Shown here piece by piece: positions 28,730 to 38,040 of a DNA stretch of 64,000 nucleotides. Each line of letters starts with the position of its first letter. The first letter of the stretch is position 1. The DNA comes from Corynebacterium maris DSM 45190. GTDB taxonomy: Bacteria > Actinomycetota > Actinomycetes > Mycobacteriales > Mycobacteriaceae. Below the pieces are notes generated by a model that had not been told where the DNA came from, made no database searches, and saw only the letters and a program-made list of their open reading frames with translations. Both the position numbers and the translations under genes were made by a program. The stretch is taken from positions 1,488,001 to 1,552,000 of the forward strand of contig NC_021915.1 of NCBI RefSeq assembly GCF_000442645.1, in the 5' to 3' direction.

Positions 28730-30334
28730 GTGCATTCCAAGTCGAGGCGATCCCCCGCCGGTTCAGTCGCCGCAGGGCTTCACGATGAAGCGTTGGTGAC
28801 CCGTCCCGCAGCCAGCGGCACCCGGACGCTCAACCGCTTCCTCGTCTTACGGTGGGTCGGAGCGGTCGGCGCGCTTCTGATCGGGGTCGGCGCACTGGGC
28901 GCCGGCGCCCTCCCGGTCGTCGGAAACCCCTACGTCCACTTCCCCGCCGGCTCCCTGCTGTCGAGGATGCTCCAGACTTCGTCCGCCGTCGTTTTCATCG
29001 GCGTGGCGTTGATGGTGGTCGCATGGGTGCTGATGGCCCCCTTCGTCGGAGTGGGCACGAAAGCCCGGGAATCGGTGTCGATGTCCCTGCTCAAGCGAAC
29101 GTTCGCCGCCTGGACGGCCCCGATCCTGATCACCGCACCCATCTTTACCCAGGACATCTACTCGTATCTGGCGCAAGGCTCGATCGTCGCCCAAGGCATG
29201 GACCCGTACGCGGCCGGCCCCGTGCAGCTGTTGGGCGCGGAGCACCACCTGGCCAGGTCCGTCCCGTTCATCTGGGCGGAATCCCCCTCCCCCTATGGAC
29301 CCGTGGCCCTGGGCATCGCCGCGGCCATCAGCAGACTGACCGACGACGCCATCGTGTGGGGGGTGCTGGCCCACCGGCTGACCGCACTCATCGGCCTCAT
29401 CGCCGCGGGTTGGGCGGTGGCCAGGCTTGCGAGACGCTGTCACGTGAACCCTCCCGCCGCCGTGTGGCTGGGCCTGCTCAACCCGCTCACCCTGCTGCAC
29501 CTGATCGGGGGCATCCACAACGAGGCCATTCTGCTCGGCTTCATGCTCGTGGGCATGGAGGTCGGTCTCCGCGGAGTGGACCGGTTGCGTCGCGGCGAAA
29601 ACAGGGACGGCTGGCTCCTGGTCTTGGCCGCCGGCGCGCTGATCTCCTGCGCTGGCCTGGTCAAGGTGACCGGCTTCCTCGCGCTCGGGTTCGTCGGCAT
29701 GTCCCTGGCGAAATACCGGCATGAGCGCGGCGTCCACCCTTTCCTCGCGATCGTCGGGGCTGCGGCCGTCAAACTGGCGTGCCTGGTGATCACGACGGCG
29801 GTCGTCTCCGCCCTGACCGGCATCGGATTGGGGTGGATCACCGGTCAGGGAGGGGCGGCGACGATCCGCAGCTGGATGTCCGTCACGACGGACGTGGGCG
29901 TCGTCTTCGGCTGGTTCGGCATGCTTCTCAACCTCGGCGACCACACGGACGCCGTCCTCTCCATCACCCGTGCGATCGGCGTGCTCGTCGCGGCGGCGTT
30001 TATTCTGCGGATGCTTTTCGCCACTTTCCGCGGCACCATCCACCCCGTCGGAGGCCTCGGAGTCGGGACTTTTGTGCTGGTCATCCTGTTCCCGGTGGTG
30101 CACCCCTGGTACATGCTGTGGGCGATCCTGCCGCTGGCGGCGTGGGCGAACCGATCCGAGTTCCGCATTGCGGTGGTGGCCTATTCCGCGGCGATGAGCT
30201 TCTTCGTGCTCCCCCGCGGCTTGTCGCTGCCCCCGGCCACCGTCCTCACGATCTACGTGGCTGCGTTGCTGGGCGCGGTGGCCGTCCTCGCTTTGGGGTG
30301 GCTCATTATTCGCAGATCACGGGCGATGGCCTAG
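28730..30334 (+). CDS. mptB: alpha-1,6-mannosyltransferase MptB
   Basis: A 534-residue polytopic (about 12 hydrophobic segments) GT-C-type glycosyltransferase of the MptA/MptB family, which uses polyprenyl-phosphomannose to build the alpha-1,6 core of lipomannan outside the membrane. Features are the first-loop acidic motif in ITAPIFTQDIYSYLAQG, the GMDPYAAGP segment and ESPSPYGPVAL. Its position next to sufR is conserved in Corynebacterium and Mycobacterium. The GTG start lies eight bases after TAGGAT (28716-28721). It is divergent from sufR. Confidence 0.88.
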   Translation: MHSKSRRSPAGSVAAGLHDEALVTRPAASGTRTLNRFLVLRWVGAVGALLIGVGALGAGALPVVGNPYVHFPAGSLLSRMLQTSSAVVFIGVALMVVAWVLMAPFVGVGTKARESVSMSLLKRTFAAWTAPILITAPIFTQDIYSYLAQGSIVAQGMDPYAAGPVQLLGAEHHLARSVPFIWAESPSPYGPVALGIAAAISRLTDDAIVWGVLAHRLTALIGLIAAGWAVARLARRCHVNPPAAVWLGLLNPLTLLHLIGGIHNEAILLGFMLVGMEVGLRGVDRLRRGENRDGWLLVLAAGALISCAGLVKVTGFLALGFVGMSLAKYRHERGVHPFLAIVGAAAVKLACLVITTAVVSALTGIGLGWITGQGGAATIRSWMSVTTDVGVVFGWFGMLLNLGDHTDAVLSITRAIGVLVAAAFILRMLFATFRGTIHPVGGLGVGTFVLVILFPVVHPWYMLWAILPLAAWANRSEFRIAVVAYSAAMSFFVLPRGLSLPPATVLTIYVAALLGAVAVLALGWLIIRRSRAMA

Positions 30335-30345
30335 ACTGTCATGTC

Positions 30346-31269
30346 GTGACTACAACTTTCGACGGAGCAGCGCTGCAGCTGGAGGGCGTGGTCAAGGTAT
30401 TCGGCGATAAAACCGCCGTCAACGACCTGTCCCTGACCGCCCGACCCGGGACGGTGTTGGCCCTTCTCGGCCCCAACGGCGCGGGAAAGACCACAACCAT
30501 CGAGATGTGCGAGGGCTTCCAGAAGCCGACCTCAGGCAGCATCCGGGTGCTCGGGATGGACCCGGCCACTCATCCGGAGGAGGTTCGCAGCCGCATCGGC
30601 GTCATGCTCCAGGGCGGGGGCTCCTACAACGGCATTCGGGTGGCGGAGATGATGCATCTGACCGCGGCCTATAACGCAGACCCGCACGACCCCGACTGGC
30701 TGATCTCCCAGCTCGGCTTGGACGGGGTGCGCAAAACCACGTACCGGCGGCTGTCAGGCGGCCAGAAACAGCGTCTCTCCCTCGGCATCGCCCTGCTCGG
30801 GCGCCCGGAGCTCATTTTTCTGGACGAGCCGACCGCCGGCATGGACGCCCAGTCCCGACTGGCCGTGTGGGAGCTGATCCGGGCACTGCGCCGTGACGGG
30901 GTGACGGTCATTTTGACCACCCACCTCATGGACGAGGCCGAAGCGCTCGCCGACGACATCGTGATCATCGACCACGGCAAAGTCGTCGCCGAGGGCACCC
31001 CGACAGACTTGACGACGGCGGGCGGAGCGGTGCGCGACGAACTGCACTTCAGCACCGACCGTGATTTCAACGCTGACGGCCTCGGCGTCGACGTATCCAT
31101 GAACCGACCGCTGCATTATCGTGTGGCCGCTGCAGCGACTCCGGAACTGATCCGGGATCTCGCCGCGGCCGCCGCAGCGCAGGGCGTGCTGATCCGCTCC
31201 GTGGACGTCGCCCACCGCAACCTGGAGGACGTGTTCCTCGACATCACCGGCAGAGAATTGAGGAGCTGA
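30346..31269 (+). CDS. ABC exporter ATP-binding protein
   Basis: A 307-residue single-domain ABC ATPase of the DrrA/ABC-2 export type: LGPNGAGKTTT, LSGGQKQRLSLG, ELIFLDEPTAGMD and a C-terminal extension (about 225-307) typical of this group. The frame is open far upstream inside mptB, but GTG 30346 is the natural start: TAGACT (30332-30337), formed partly by the mptB stop codon, lies eight bases before it. It works with the permease gene one base downstream. The substrate is unknown; synteny with mptB and ctaA is conserved in actinobacteria. Confidence 0.9.
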   Translation: MTTTFDGAALQLEGVVKVFGDKTAVNDLSLTARPGTVLALLGPNGAGKTTTIEMCEGFQKPTSGSIRVLGMDPATHPEEVRSRIGVMLQGGGSYNGIRVAEMMHLTAAYNADPHDPDWLISQLGLDGVRKTTYRRLSGGQKQRLSLGIALLGRPELIFLDEPTAGMDAQSRLAVWELIRALRRDGVTVILTTHLMDEAEALADDIVIIDHGKVVAEGTPTDLTTAGGAVRDELHFSTDRDFNADGLGVDVSMNRPLHYRVAAAATPELIRDLAAAAAAQGVLIRSVDVAHRNLEDVFLDITGRELRS

Positions 31270-31270
31270 C

Positions 31271-32038
31271 GTGCACACCGACCTGTACCCCGCCGGAACC
31301 TTCGCCCCGGCGCCGAAACGGGCGTCCGCGACCGCGATGGCGCTCGCCCAAGGACGCATCGAAACCAAGCTGATGATCCGCCACGGAGAACAGCAGCTGC
31401 TGAACCTCATCATCCCCTTGGCGATGCTGCTGGTGGCGGCCTTTATTCCGCTGTTGGGAGAAGATCGGGGGCTGGAACAGATTTTCCCGATGATCCTGGC
31501 GGTGGCCACCACCAGCGCCGGTTTCACCGGACAGGCCATCGGCCTCGCCTTCGACCGCCGCTACGGCGCATTGAAGCGCTCCGGCGCGTCCGGGGTACCG
31601 GCGCGCACGATCATCGTCGGCAAAATCATCGCCGTGTTGTCGATGGTGGTGGTCCAGGTCGTCCTGCTCGGCGGCGCCGCCTTGGTCCTGGGCTGGCGCA
31701 CCGACGCCGTGGGCGTCGTGTTCGGGGTGGTGACGCTGTTGTTCGGCGTCATCGCCTTCACCGCCCTGGGACTGCTCATGGGCGGATCACTCAGCGCCGA
31801 ATTCGTCCTCGCTCTGGGCAACGCCATCTGGTTGGTGCTCATCGCCCTCGTCGGTTGGGTCCTGTACTCGCAGGGCCTGATGGATCCGGGCTGGTGGAAC
31901 CTCGTGCCCTCCGTCGCGTTGGCCTCCGGGTTGACCGTCGCCTTTGACGGAATGATCCCCTGGGCGCAGATCATCGTCCTGATGGGGTGGGCGCTGCTTG
32001 CGTCGGTTGCGGCCATCAAATGGTTCCGCTTCGATTAG
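31271..32038 (+). CDS. ABC-2-type exporter permease
   Basis: A 255-residue membrane protein with six hydrophobic segments (about 42-62, 72-92, 114-140, 145-170, 178-200, 225-248), the ABC-2 permease pattern. A cytoplasmic N-terminus of ~35 residues precedes the first segment, and FDRRYGALKRSGASGVPAR is the coupling-type loop. It starts at GTG 31271, one base after the ATPase stop, so the two are translationally linked. The substrate is unknown. Confidence 0.88.
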   Translation: MHTDLYPAGTFAPAPKRASATAMALAQGRIETKLMIRHGEQQLLNLIIPLAMLLVAAFIPLLGEDRGLEQIFPMILAVATTSAGFTGQAIGLAFDRRYGALKRSGASGVPARTIIVGKIIAVLSMVVVQVVLLGGAALVLGWRTDAVGVVFGVVTLLFGVIAFTALGLLMGGSLSAEFVLALGNAIWLVLIALVGWVLYSQGLMDPGWWNLVPSVALASGLTVAFDGMIPWAQIIVLMGWALLASVAAIKWFRFD

Positions 32039-32070
32039 TTGATCTTTCCCACTCCCCGACCACTTACTTA

Positions 32071-32093
32071 TTCACTGCTGTGAAAGGTAGAAT
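32071..32093 (+). promoter_or_regulatory. ctaA promoter with an inverted repeat
   Basis: TAGAAT (32088-32093) is eight bases before GTG 32102. Just upstream, TTCAC-TGCT-GTGAA (32071-32084) is a perfect 5-bp inverted repeat in the spacer, a candidate operator. Confidence 0.5.
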
Positions 32094-32101
32094 TTTTCAC
32101 C

Positions 32102-33073
32102 GTGACTACCATGACATCCGAGCCCTCCGTTCGCCGGGGTCCGTCTCTGCGCATTCAGCGCATTCTGGCGATGATCCTTCTCGTTGCACAGGGAGGAATC
32201 ACCGTCACCGGCTCCATTGTCCGTGTGACCGGCTCCGGCCTCGGTTGTGACACATGGCCCAACTGCCACGAAGGCTCTCTCGTTCCCGTCGCCGGGGCGG
32301 CGCCCGCCGTCCACCAGTTCATCGAGTTCGGCAACCGCCTGCTGGCGATCGTGCTCGCGCTCATCGCTCTGGCATTGTTCATTGTGCTGGTGCGGGCGAA
32401 GCGCCGCCGCGAAATCCTGTGGCTTTCCTTCGTCTCCGGCCTCGGCGTCATTGTGCAGGCCGTCATCGGCGGTATTTCGGTGATCCTGAACCTGCAGTGG
32501 TGGGCCGTCGCGATCCACTTCCTGCCGTCCATGGTGCTGGTCTGGATTGCCGCGTTGCTGTATATGCGGATCGCCGAGCCCGATGACGCCGCCCCCGTGC
32601 GTCGCTTCCCGGACTACATCCGCACCCTGGCCGCCGTCGCCGCCGTCGCGCTCGCAGTCGTCTTGTTCACCGGCACCATGGTGACCGGTTCCGGCCCGCA
32701 CTCCGGCGACGAGGGCATCGGCATGGAAGGCCGCCTCGAGCTCGACACCCGGATGCTGACCTACGTCCACTCCGCCGCCATGTACGTCTACCTCGGCCTG
32801 ACTGCGCTCGTGCTGTTCATGCTCTACCGGTCGAAGGCCCCGAAGGCCGCCATCAACACCGCCTGGGTGCTGATCGCCATGATCATTGTCCAGTGGGCCA
32901 TCGGGCTCACCCAGTACTACCTGGGCGTACCCCGCTGGACGATCCCGGCGCACATCGCCATGAGCTCGGTCGTCGTCGCCTTCACGGCCTTCCTCTGGGC
33001 GCATGGCCGTCGCCGCCCGGAAGCGGACGCCTCCCAGGCCACCGCTACGGATAAAGTCGCCAGCACTGTGTAG
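32102..33073 (+). CDS. ctaA: haem A synthase CtaA
   Basis: Oxidises the C8 methyl of haem O to give haem A for cytochrome aa3. The 323-residue protein has eight membrane segments. It shows the extracellular cysteine pair in GLGCDTWPNCHEG and the haem-ligand histidines in VHQFIEFGNR, IHFLPSM, YVHSAAMY and IPAHIAMSS, the two-repeat layout of CtaA. GTG 32102 has no Shine-Dalgarno and is predicted leaderless. It converges on ctaB, the preceding enzyme of the pathway. Confidence 0.95.
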   Translation: MTTMTSEPSVRRGPSLRIQRILAMILLVAQGGITVTGSIVRVTGSGLGCDTWPNCHEGSLVPVAGAAPAVHQFIEFGNRLLAIVLALIALALFIVLVRAKRRREILWLSFVSGLGVIVQAVIGGISVILNLQWWAVAIHFLPSMVLVWIAALLYMRIAEPDDAAPVRRFPDYIRTLAAVAAVALAVVLFTGTMVTGSGPHSGDEGIGMEGRLELDTRMLTYVHSAAMYVYLGLTALVLFMLYRSKAPKAAINTAWVLIAMIIVQWAIGLTQYYLGVPRWTIPAHIAMSSVVVAFTAFLWAHGRRRPEADASQATATDKVASTV

Positions 33074-33095
33074 CTGAATTACCCCGGCTCCCTCC

Positions 33096-33127
33096 GCCCC
33101 TTCCCGCTCAGCGGCAAGGGGCTTTTT
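33096..33127 (+). terminator. terminator of ctaA
   Basis: GCCCCTT (33096-33102) pairs with AAGGGGC (33116-33122) around an inner CGCT/AGCG stem, followed by TTTTT at 33123-33127. Confidence 0.85.
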
Positions 33128-33233
33128 ATCGCCCCATGAGCCCGTCCCCCAGGGGTTCTGGCGGCGCTCGTCGCTCCCGCCGCGTGGCGCACGGCCATGT
33201 CCCCATCTCGGTGAGCGATGTGCCGCCGCAGAA

Positions 33234-33344
33234 AATACGAGGCGTCGGAAAGTCGCTTCCCCGCCGCGCTTAATTTTCTCCTTCAGCTGGCGGAATGAAG
33301 ATGAGCGCACCCGTGCTGTGTGGCATTTTCCGACGCCCCGTATT
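33234..33344. repeat. 111-bp element bounded by 18-bp inverted repeats
   Basis: The arm at 33234-33251 (AATACGAGGCGTCGGAAA) matches the reverse complement of 33327-33344 at 17 of 18 positions. The enclosed 75 bases have no convincing ORF. It lies in the otherwise empty 33128-33470 stretch between the ctaA and ctaB terminators. It could be a mobile-element remnant, a large hairpin RNA or a paired protein site. Confidence 0.55.
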
Positions 33345-33470
33345 CCCCGGTCAGCTCAAAACGAACCGCGCTTCCCAACACGCCGCAGGAGCGCCCCTCA
33401 AGGATGGTTGTGCACGCGGACTGCAGCTCCGATAAGTCATCGGCCGAGGCCGTGGGCCAAAAGATTAAGA

Positions 33471-33506
33471 AACGGGCCGCGGTGGATGCCCCCACTGCGG
33501 CCCGTT
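33471..33506 (-). terminator. terminator of ctaB
   Basis: AACGGGCCGC (33471-33480) pairs perfectly with 33497-33506, and the stem continues inward (GTGG/CCAC). On the minus strand it runs into a U-rich tail (TTCTTAATCTT). Confidence 0.8.
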
Positions 33507-33529
33507 ACCTTATTCATGCGGTCTCTGAG

Positions 33530-34468
33530 TTAGAAGAAGGTCGTGTTCCATCCCAGGTAGTCACTGATCGTGGGCATCCCGATCACCGCGTCCACAGACA
33601 GCGCGATGAAGAGGATCGCCAGGTAGTTGTTCGAGAGGATGAACAGCTTCAGCGGCTTGACTTCTTCCCCCTTGGTCACGCCGATGTGCAGCTTGGTGGC
33701 CATGCCGATGAACAGCACGCCACAGATGATGGCGCCGGCCAGGTAGATCCACGACGTGCCCGGGATCAACAGGAAGGACACCAGCACGGTCGCCCAGGTG
33801 TAGATCAAGATCTGCTTGGTGGTCTCTGCTGGGGAGGCGATGACCGGCAGCATCGGGACTTCAGCCTTGGCGTAGTCGTCCCGGTACTTCATGGCCAACG
33901 CCCAGGTGTGCGGCGGGGTCCAGAAGAAGATGATCAGGAACATCACGATGGCCTGCCACCACTGGTCCGGCGAATCGTCGGCGACGTTGTCGCGGATCAC
34001 GGCCCAGCCCACCAGCACCGGCATGCAGCCGGCGGCGCCGCCCCAGATCACGTTCTGCCAGGTGCGACGCTTGAGCCACTTGGTGTAGACGAAGATGTAG
34101 AACCAGTTGGTGATGACGATGAACAGCGCGGCCAGCCAGGAATTGCAGACCAGTCCGAGCCACAGCACACTGGCGATCAGCAGGACCCAGGCGAAAATCG
34201 CGGCCCGCTGTTTGGTGATCTTCGCGCGCACCAGCGGACGCGCACGGGTGCGGCCCATCTTCTGGTCGATGTCATAGTCCTCGACCATGTTGAAGGTGTT
34301 CGCGGCCGCGGCGCCCATCCACCCGCCCAGCAGGGTTCCGAGGACGAGCAGGAGATCGACGTTCTCCCACCCTCGGTTCGCCTGCAGCATCGCCGGGATG
34401 GCGGCGACCAGGAGGAGTTCGATCACCCGCGGTTTGGTCAGCGCTAAATAGGCCTTAATGACGTCCAA
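33530..34468 (-). CDS. ctaB: protohaem IX farnesyltransferase (haem O synthase) CtaB
   Basis: Attaches a farnesyl group to protohaem, giving haem O. The 312-residue UbiA-family membrane protein has the prenyl-diphosphate/Mg2+ motif NTFNMVEDYDIDQKMGRTRARP and the second polar loop near WWQAIVMFLIIFFWTPPHTW. Nine hydrophobic segments are visible. The start is TTG 34468 with GGAGGA upstream. It is divergent from tkt and convergent with ctaA. Confidence 0.95.
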   Translation of the reverse strand: MDVIKAYLALTKPRVIELLLVAAIPAMLQANRGWENVDLLLVLGTLLGGWMGAAAANTFNMVEDYDIDQKMGRTRARPLVRAKITKQRAAIFAWVLLIASVLWLGLVCNSWLAALFIVITNWFYIFVYTKWLKRRTWQNVIWGGAAGCMPVLVGWAVIRDNVADDSPDQWWQAIVMFLIIFFWTPPHTWALAMKYRDDYAKAEVPMLPVIASPAETTKQILIYTWATVLVSFLLIPGTSWIYLAGAIICGVLFIGMATKLHIGVTKGEEVKPLKLFILSNNYLAILFIALSVDAVIGMPTISDYLGWNTTFF

Positions 34469-34674
34469 GGGGTGAATCCTCCAGTGTTCTTCGTTTTCAA
34501 CTCGCTACCACAGTTGTCGGCTGTGGAGGACCGAAAGTTCCCGGCCGTTTATAACCGAAATAATCCTCGCTCATCTTAGTGCGTGGGGGACAGCCTGAAC
34601 CAATCCCCGCCCAGGGCAATTGCGTAGACCACATTCCCTCCCCCAAGTAGCACCAATTAACATGGGGTAAAGGG

Positions 34675-34680
34675 TAGAAT
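34675..34680 (+). promoter_or_regulatory. -10 box of the tkt operon
   Basis: TAGAAT, giving a predicted start near 34687 and a ~65-base leader. The 282-bp ctaB-tkt divergent region has no clear palindrome or riboswitch that I can see. Confidence 0.5.
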
Positions 34681-34750
34681 AGGCGTTGGCCGACATGCCC
34701 TGGTTCCCGGAACCATCCATCACCGTCGATTTAAAAGCGAGGACATCACT

Positions 34751-36853
34751 GTGACCCTGTCACCTGAACTGCAGGCTCTGACCGAACGCAGCTACCCCAC
34801 CGACTGGAGCGATCTCGACACGAAGGCCGTCGACACGGCTCGCATCCTCGCCGCCGACGCCGTCCAGAACATCGGTTCCGGACATCCCGGCACCGCCATG
34901 TCGTTGGCGCCGCTCGCGTACACCCTGTACCAGCGCGTGATGAACTTAGACCCCACCGACGACCAGTGGTCCGGACGCGACCGTTTCGTCCTCTCCCCCG
35001 GCCACACGTCCCTGACCCAGTACATCCAGCTGTTCCTGGGCGGATACGGCCTGGAGATGCAGGACTTGAAGGAACTGCGCACTTGGGGCTCCAAGACCCC
35101 GGGCCACCCGGAGTACAGCCACACCCGCGGCGTCGAAATCACCACCGGCCCGTTGGGCCAGGGCCTGGCGTCGTCCGTCGGCATGGCCATGGCCGCCCGC
35201 CGGGAGCGCGGGCTGTTCGACCCGGAGGCCCCGGCCGGCGAGTCGCCTTTCGACCATTTCATTTACACCATCGCCTCTGACGGCGACGTCCAGGAGGGCG
35301 TGACTTCCGAGGCGTCGTCCCTGGCCGGCACCCAGCAGCTGGGGAACCTGATCGTGCTGTGGGACGACAACCGCATCTCGATCGAGGACGACACCAACAT
35401 CGCCTTCAACGAGGACGTCGTTGCCCGCTACGCTTCTTACGGCTGGCACACCCAGGAGGTTGAGGGCGGCGAGGACGTCGTCGCCCTGGAAGAGGCCATC
35501 GCCAACGCCCAGCAGGTCACCGACAAGCCGTCCTTCATCCGGGTACGCACCGTGATCGCTTACCCGGCGCCGACCAAGATGAACACCGGCGCCTCCCACG
35601 GCGCCGCCCTCGGCGAGGACGAAGTCGCCGCGACGAAGAAAGCCCTCGGCTTCGACCCCGAGAAGCACTTCCACATCGATGAAGACGTGCTCTCTCACAC
35701 CCGCAAGCTCGTCGAGCGTGGCGCAGAGAAGCAGGCCGCGTGGCGCGAGCAGTTCGACGCCTGGGCTGAGGCCAACCCGGAGCGCAAGACGCTCTTCGAC
35801 CGTCTGCGCGACGGCGCCCTGCCCGAGGGCTGGGACGCCGAACTGCCGACCTGGGAGCCGGACGAGAAGGGCCTGGCCACCCGCAAGGCTTCCGAGGCCG
35901 TGCTGCAGGCGCTGGGCAAGACCCTCCCGGAGCTGTGGGGCGGCTCCGCTGACCTGGCCGGATCCAACAACACCATCATCAAGGGCGAGGCGTCGTTCGG
36001 ACCGGAATCCCGCTCCTCCGACATGTTCACGATGGATCCCTACGGCCGTAACCTGCACTTCGGCATCCGTGAGCACGCGATGGGCGCGATCATGAACGGC
36101 ATCGCCCTGCACGGCCCGACCCGCCCGTACGGCGGCACCTTCCTCATCTTCTCCGATTACATGCGCCCGGCCGTCCGCCTGGCGGCGCTGATGGAGACCG
36201 AGGCCTACTACGTGTGGACCCACGACTCCATCGGCCTCGGCGAGGACGGGCCGACCCACCAGCCCATCGAGCAGTTGGCGTCGCTGCGCGCCATCCCGGG
36301 CATGAGCATGCTGCGTCCGGCCGACGCCAACGAGACCGCCGCCGCCTGGGCCACCGCCCTGGAGTACAAGAAGGGCCCGAAGGGTCTGGCCCTGTCCCGC
36401 CAGAACCTGCCGGTTCTGGAAGGCACCAAGGAAAAGGCCCGCGAGGGCGTCCGCCGCGGCGCCTACGTCTTGGTGGAAGGTTCCCAGGAGACCCCGGACG
36501 TCATTCTCATGGCCTCCGGCTCCGAAGTGCAGATGGCCGTCGAGGCCGCCCGGGAGCTGGAGTCGGCGGGCACCGCCGCCCGCGTCGTCTCCGTCCCCTG
36601 CATGGACTGGTTCCTGGAGCAGGACGACGACTACCGCGAGTCCGTGCTTCCGGCCGCCGTCGAAGCCCGCGTCTCCGTGGAGGCCGGGGTGGCCATGCCG
36701 TGGCACCAGTTCACCGGGTTCAAGGGCCGCAACGTCTCGCTCGAGCACTTCGGCGCCTCCGCCCCGTACCAGAAGCTCTTCGAGGAGTTCGGCATGACCG
36801 CCGAGGCAGTGGTCGCCGCCGCCCAGGACTCCCTCGCCGCCGTCAACGACTAG
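34751..36853 (+). CDS. tkt: transketolase
   Basis: A TPP enzyme moving two-carbon units in the non-oxidative pentose phosphate pathway. The 700 residues include IGSGHPGTAMSLAPLAY, the TPP motif starting SDGDVQEG and ending near LWDDN, and the pyrimidine-domain FGIREHAMGAIMNG followed by the GEDGPTHQP loop. GTG 34751 has GAGGA seven bases upstream. First gene of tkt-tal-zwf-opcA-pgl. Confidence 0.97.
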   Translation: MTLSPELQALTERSYPTDWSDLDTKAVDTARILAADAVQNIGSGHPGTAMSLAPLAYTLYQRVMNLDPTDDQWSGRDRFVLSPGHTSLTQYIQLFLGGYGLEMQDLKELRTWGSKTPGHPEYSHTRGVEITTGPLGQGLASSVGMAMAARRERGLFDPEAPAGESPFDHFIYTIASDGDVQEGVTSEASSLAGTQQLGNLIVLWDDNRISIEDDTNIAFNEDVVARYASYGWHTQEVEGGEDVVALEEAIANAQQVTDKPSFIRVRTVIAYPAPTKMNTGASHGAALGEDEVAATKKALGFDPEKHFHIDEDVLSHTRKLVERGAEKQAAWREQFDAWAEANPERKTLFDRLRDGALPEGWDAELPTWEPDEKGLATRKASEAVLQALGKTLPELWGGSADLAGSNNTIIKGEASFGPESRSSDMFTMDPYGRNLHFGIREHAMGAIMNGIALHGPTRPYGGTFLIFSDYMRPAVRLAALMETEAYYVWTHDSIGLGEDGPTHQPIEQLASLRAIPGMSMLRPADANETAAAWATALEYKKGPKGLALSRQNLPVLEGTKEKAREGVRRGAYVLVEGSQETPDVILMASGSEVQMAVEAARELESAGTAARVVSVPCMDWFLEQDDDYRESVLPAAVEARVSVEAGVAMPWHQFTGFKGRNVSLEHFGASAPYQKLFEEFGMTAEAVVAAAQDSLAAVND

Positions 36854-36879
36854 CACCGACCGTCAGCAAAGGACTTTCC

Positions 36880-37962
36880 ATGACTTATATCGACGACCTT
36901 TTCGAGATCGGCACGTCCACCTGGTTGGATGACCTGTCCCGGGACCGCATCAAATCCGGCAACCTCCGTGACGTCATCGACTCCAAGTCGATCGTCGGCG
37001 TCACGACCAACCCCTCCATCTTCGCCTCCGCGATGAGCAAGGGCACCGCCTACGACGAGCAGATCGCGCAGCTCAAGGCCGCAGGCGTGGACGTGGACGA
37101 AGCCGTCTACGCCATGACCATCGACGACGTGCGCGACGCCTGCGACGTCTTCGCCGACATCTACGAGAAGACGGACGGCCAGGACGGCCGCGTCTCCATC
37201 GAGGTCGACCCGCGCATGTCCGCGGATCGCGACGCGACCATCGCCCAGGCGAAGGAGCTGTGGGAGAAAGTCGACCGCCCGAACGTGATGATCAAGATCC
37301 CGGCCACCGATGAGTCGCTGCCGGCGATCTCCGACGCCTTGGCCGAGGGCATCTCCGTCAACGTGACCCTGATTTTCTCCGTCGGCCGCTACCAGCAGGT
37401 CATCGACGCGTTCAAGGACGGCATCCAGCGTGCCGCCGACAACGGCAAGGACGTCTCCGCCATCCACTCGGTCGCCTCCTTCTTCGTCTCCCGCATGGAC
37501 ACCGAAGTCGACAAGCGGCTGGAGGCCATCGGCGGCGACGAGGCGCTGGCGCTGCGCGGCCAGGCCGGCGTGGCCAACGCCCGCCTGGCCTACGGTCTCT
37601 TCCTGGAGGAGTTCGACGCGAGCGACCTGCCGGCAGGCACTAACCCGCAGCGCCCCCTCTGGGCCTCGACCGGCGTGAAGAACCCGGACTACCCGAAGAC
37701 GCTGTACGTCTCCGAGCTGGCCGGGCCGAACACGGTCAACACCATGCCGGAGGACACCATCGACGCCGTCCTTGAGGAAGGAAACCTCCACGGCGACACC
37801 CTCAACGGCACCCAGGCCGAGGCCAAGGAGGTCTTCGATCAGCTGAAGGCCGTCGGCGTCGACATGGATGACGTGGTCACTGTTCTGGAGAGGGAAGGCG
37901 TCGACAAGTTCGTCGCCTCCTGGTCCGAACTGTTGGAGTCCATGGCTGAGCGACTCAAGTAA
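36880..37962 (+). CDS. tal: transaldolase
   Basis: A 360-residue transaldolase of the actinobacterial type, transferring dihydroxyacetone units. Key segments are GVTTNPSIFASAM, VSIEVDPRMS, the Schiff-base lysine region VMIKIPATDE and SVNVTLIFSVGRY. An open frame extends upstream inside tkt, but ATG 36880 with AAAGGA before it gives the family N-terminus (MTYIDDLFEIGTSTWLDDL). It lies 26 bases after tkt. Confidence 0.97.
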   Translation: MTYIDDLFEIGTSTWLDDLSRDRIKSGNLRDVIDSKSIVGVTTNPSIFASAMSKGTAYDEQIAQLKAAGVDVDEAVYAMTIDDVRDACDVFADIYEKTDGQDGRVSIEVDPRMSADRDATIAQAKELWEKVDRPNVMIKIPATDESLPAISDALAEGISVNVTLIFSVGRYQQVIDAFKDGIQRAADNGKDVSAIHSVASFFVSRMDTEVDKRLEAIGGDEALALRGQAGVANARLAYGLFLEEFDASDLPAGTNPQRPLWASTGVKNPDYPKTLYVSELAGPNTVNTMPEDTIDAVLEEGNLHGDTLNGTQAEAKEVFDQLKAVGVDMDDVVTVLEREGVDKFVASWSELLESMAERLK

Positions 37963-37971
37963 GAGAAAGAA

Positions 37972-38001
37972 TGTCCCACTTCAGTAGTCTTGAGTGGGAC
38001 A
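37972..38001 (+). terminator. hairpin between tal and zwf
   Basis: TGTCCCACT (37972-37980) pairs with AGTGGGACA (37993-38001), followed by TTTCC. With genes of one operon on both sides it is probably an attenuator giving more tkt-tal than zwf-opcA-pgl transcript. Confidence 0.65.
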
Positions 38002-38040
38002 TTTCCATTTTCGCAGCACCTTCGTCGAAAGGATCATACT

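Noticed and set aside
29779..30345. 496-residue version of the ABC ATPase starting inside mptB
   Set aside because: The upstream ~190 residues are an Arg/Gly-rich out-of-frame reading of mptB; the ABC domain begins naturally at GTG 30346.
33283..33495. Small minus-strand ORF (70 residues) in the ctaA-ctaB gap
   Set aside because: No ribosome site, no recognisable motif, and it runs through both the inverted repeat and the ctaB terminator.
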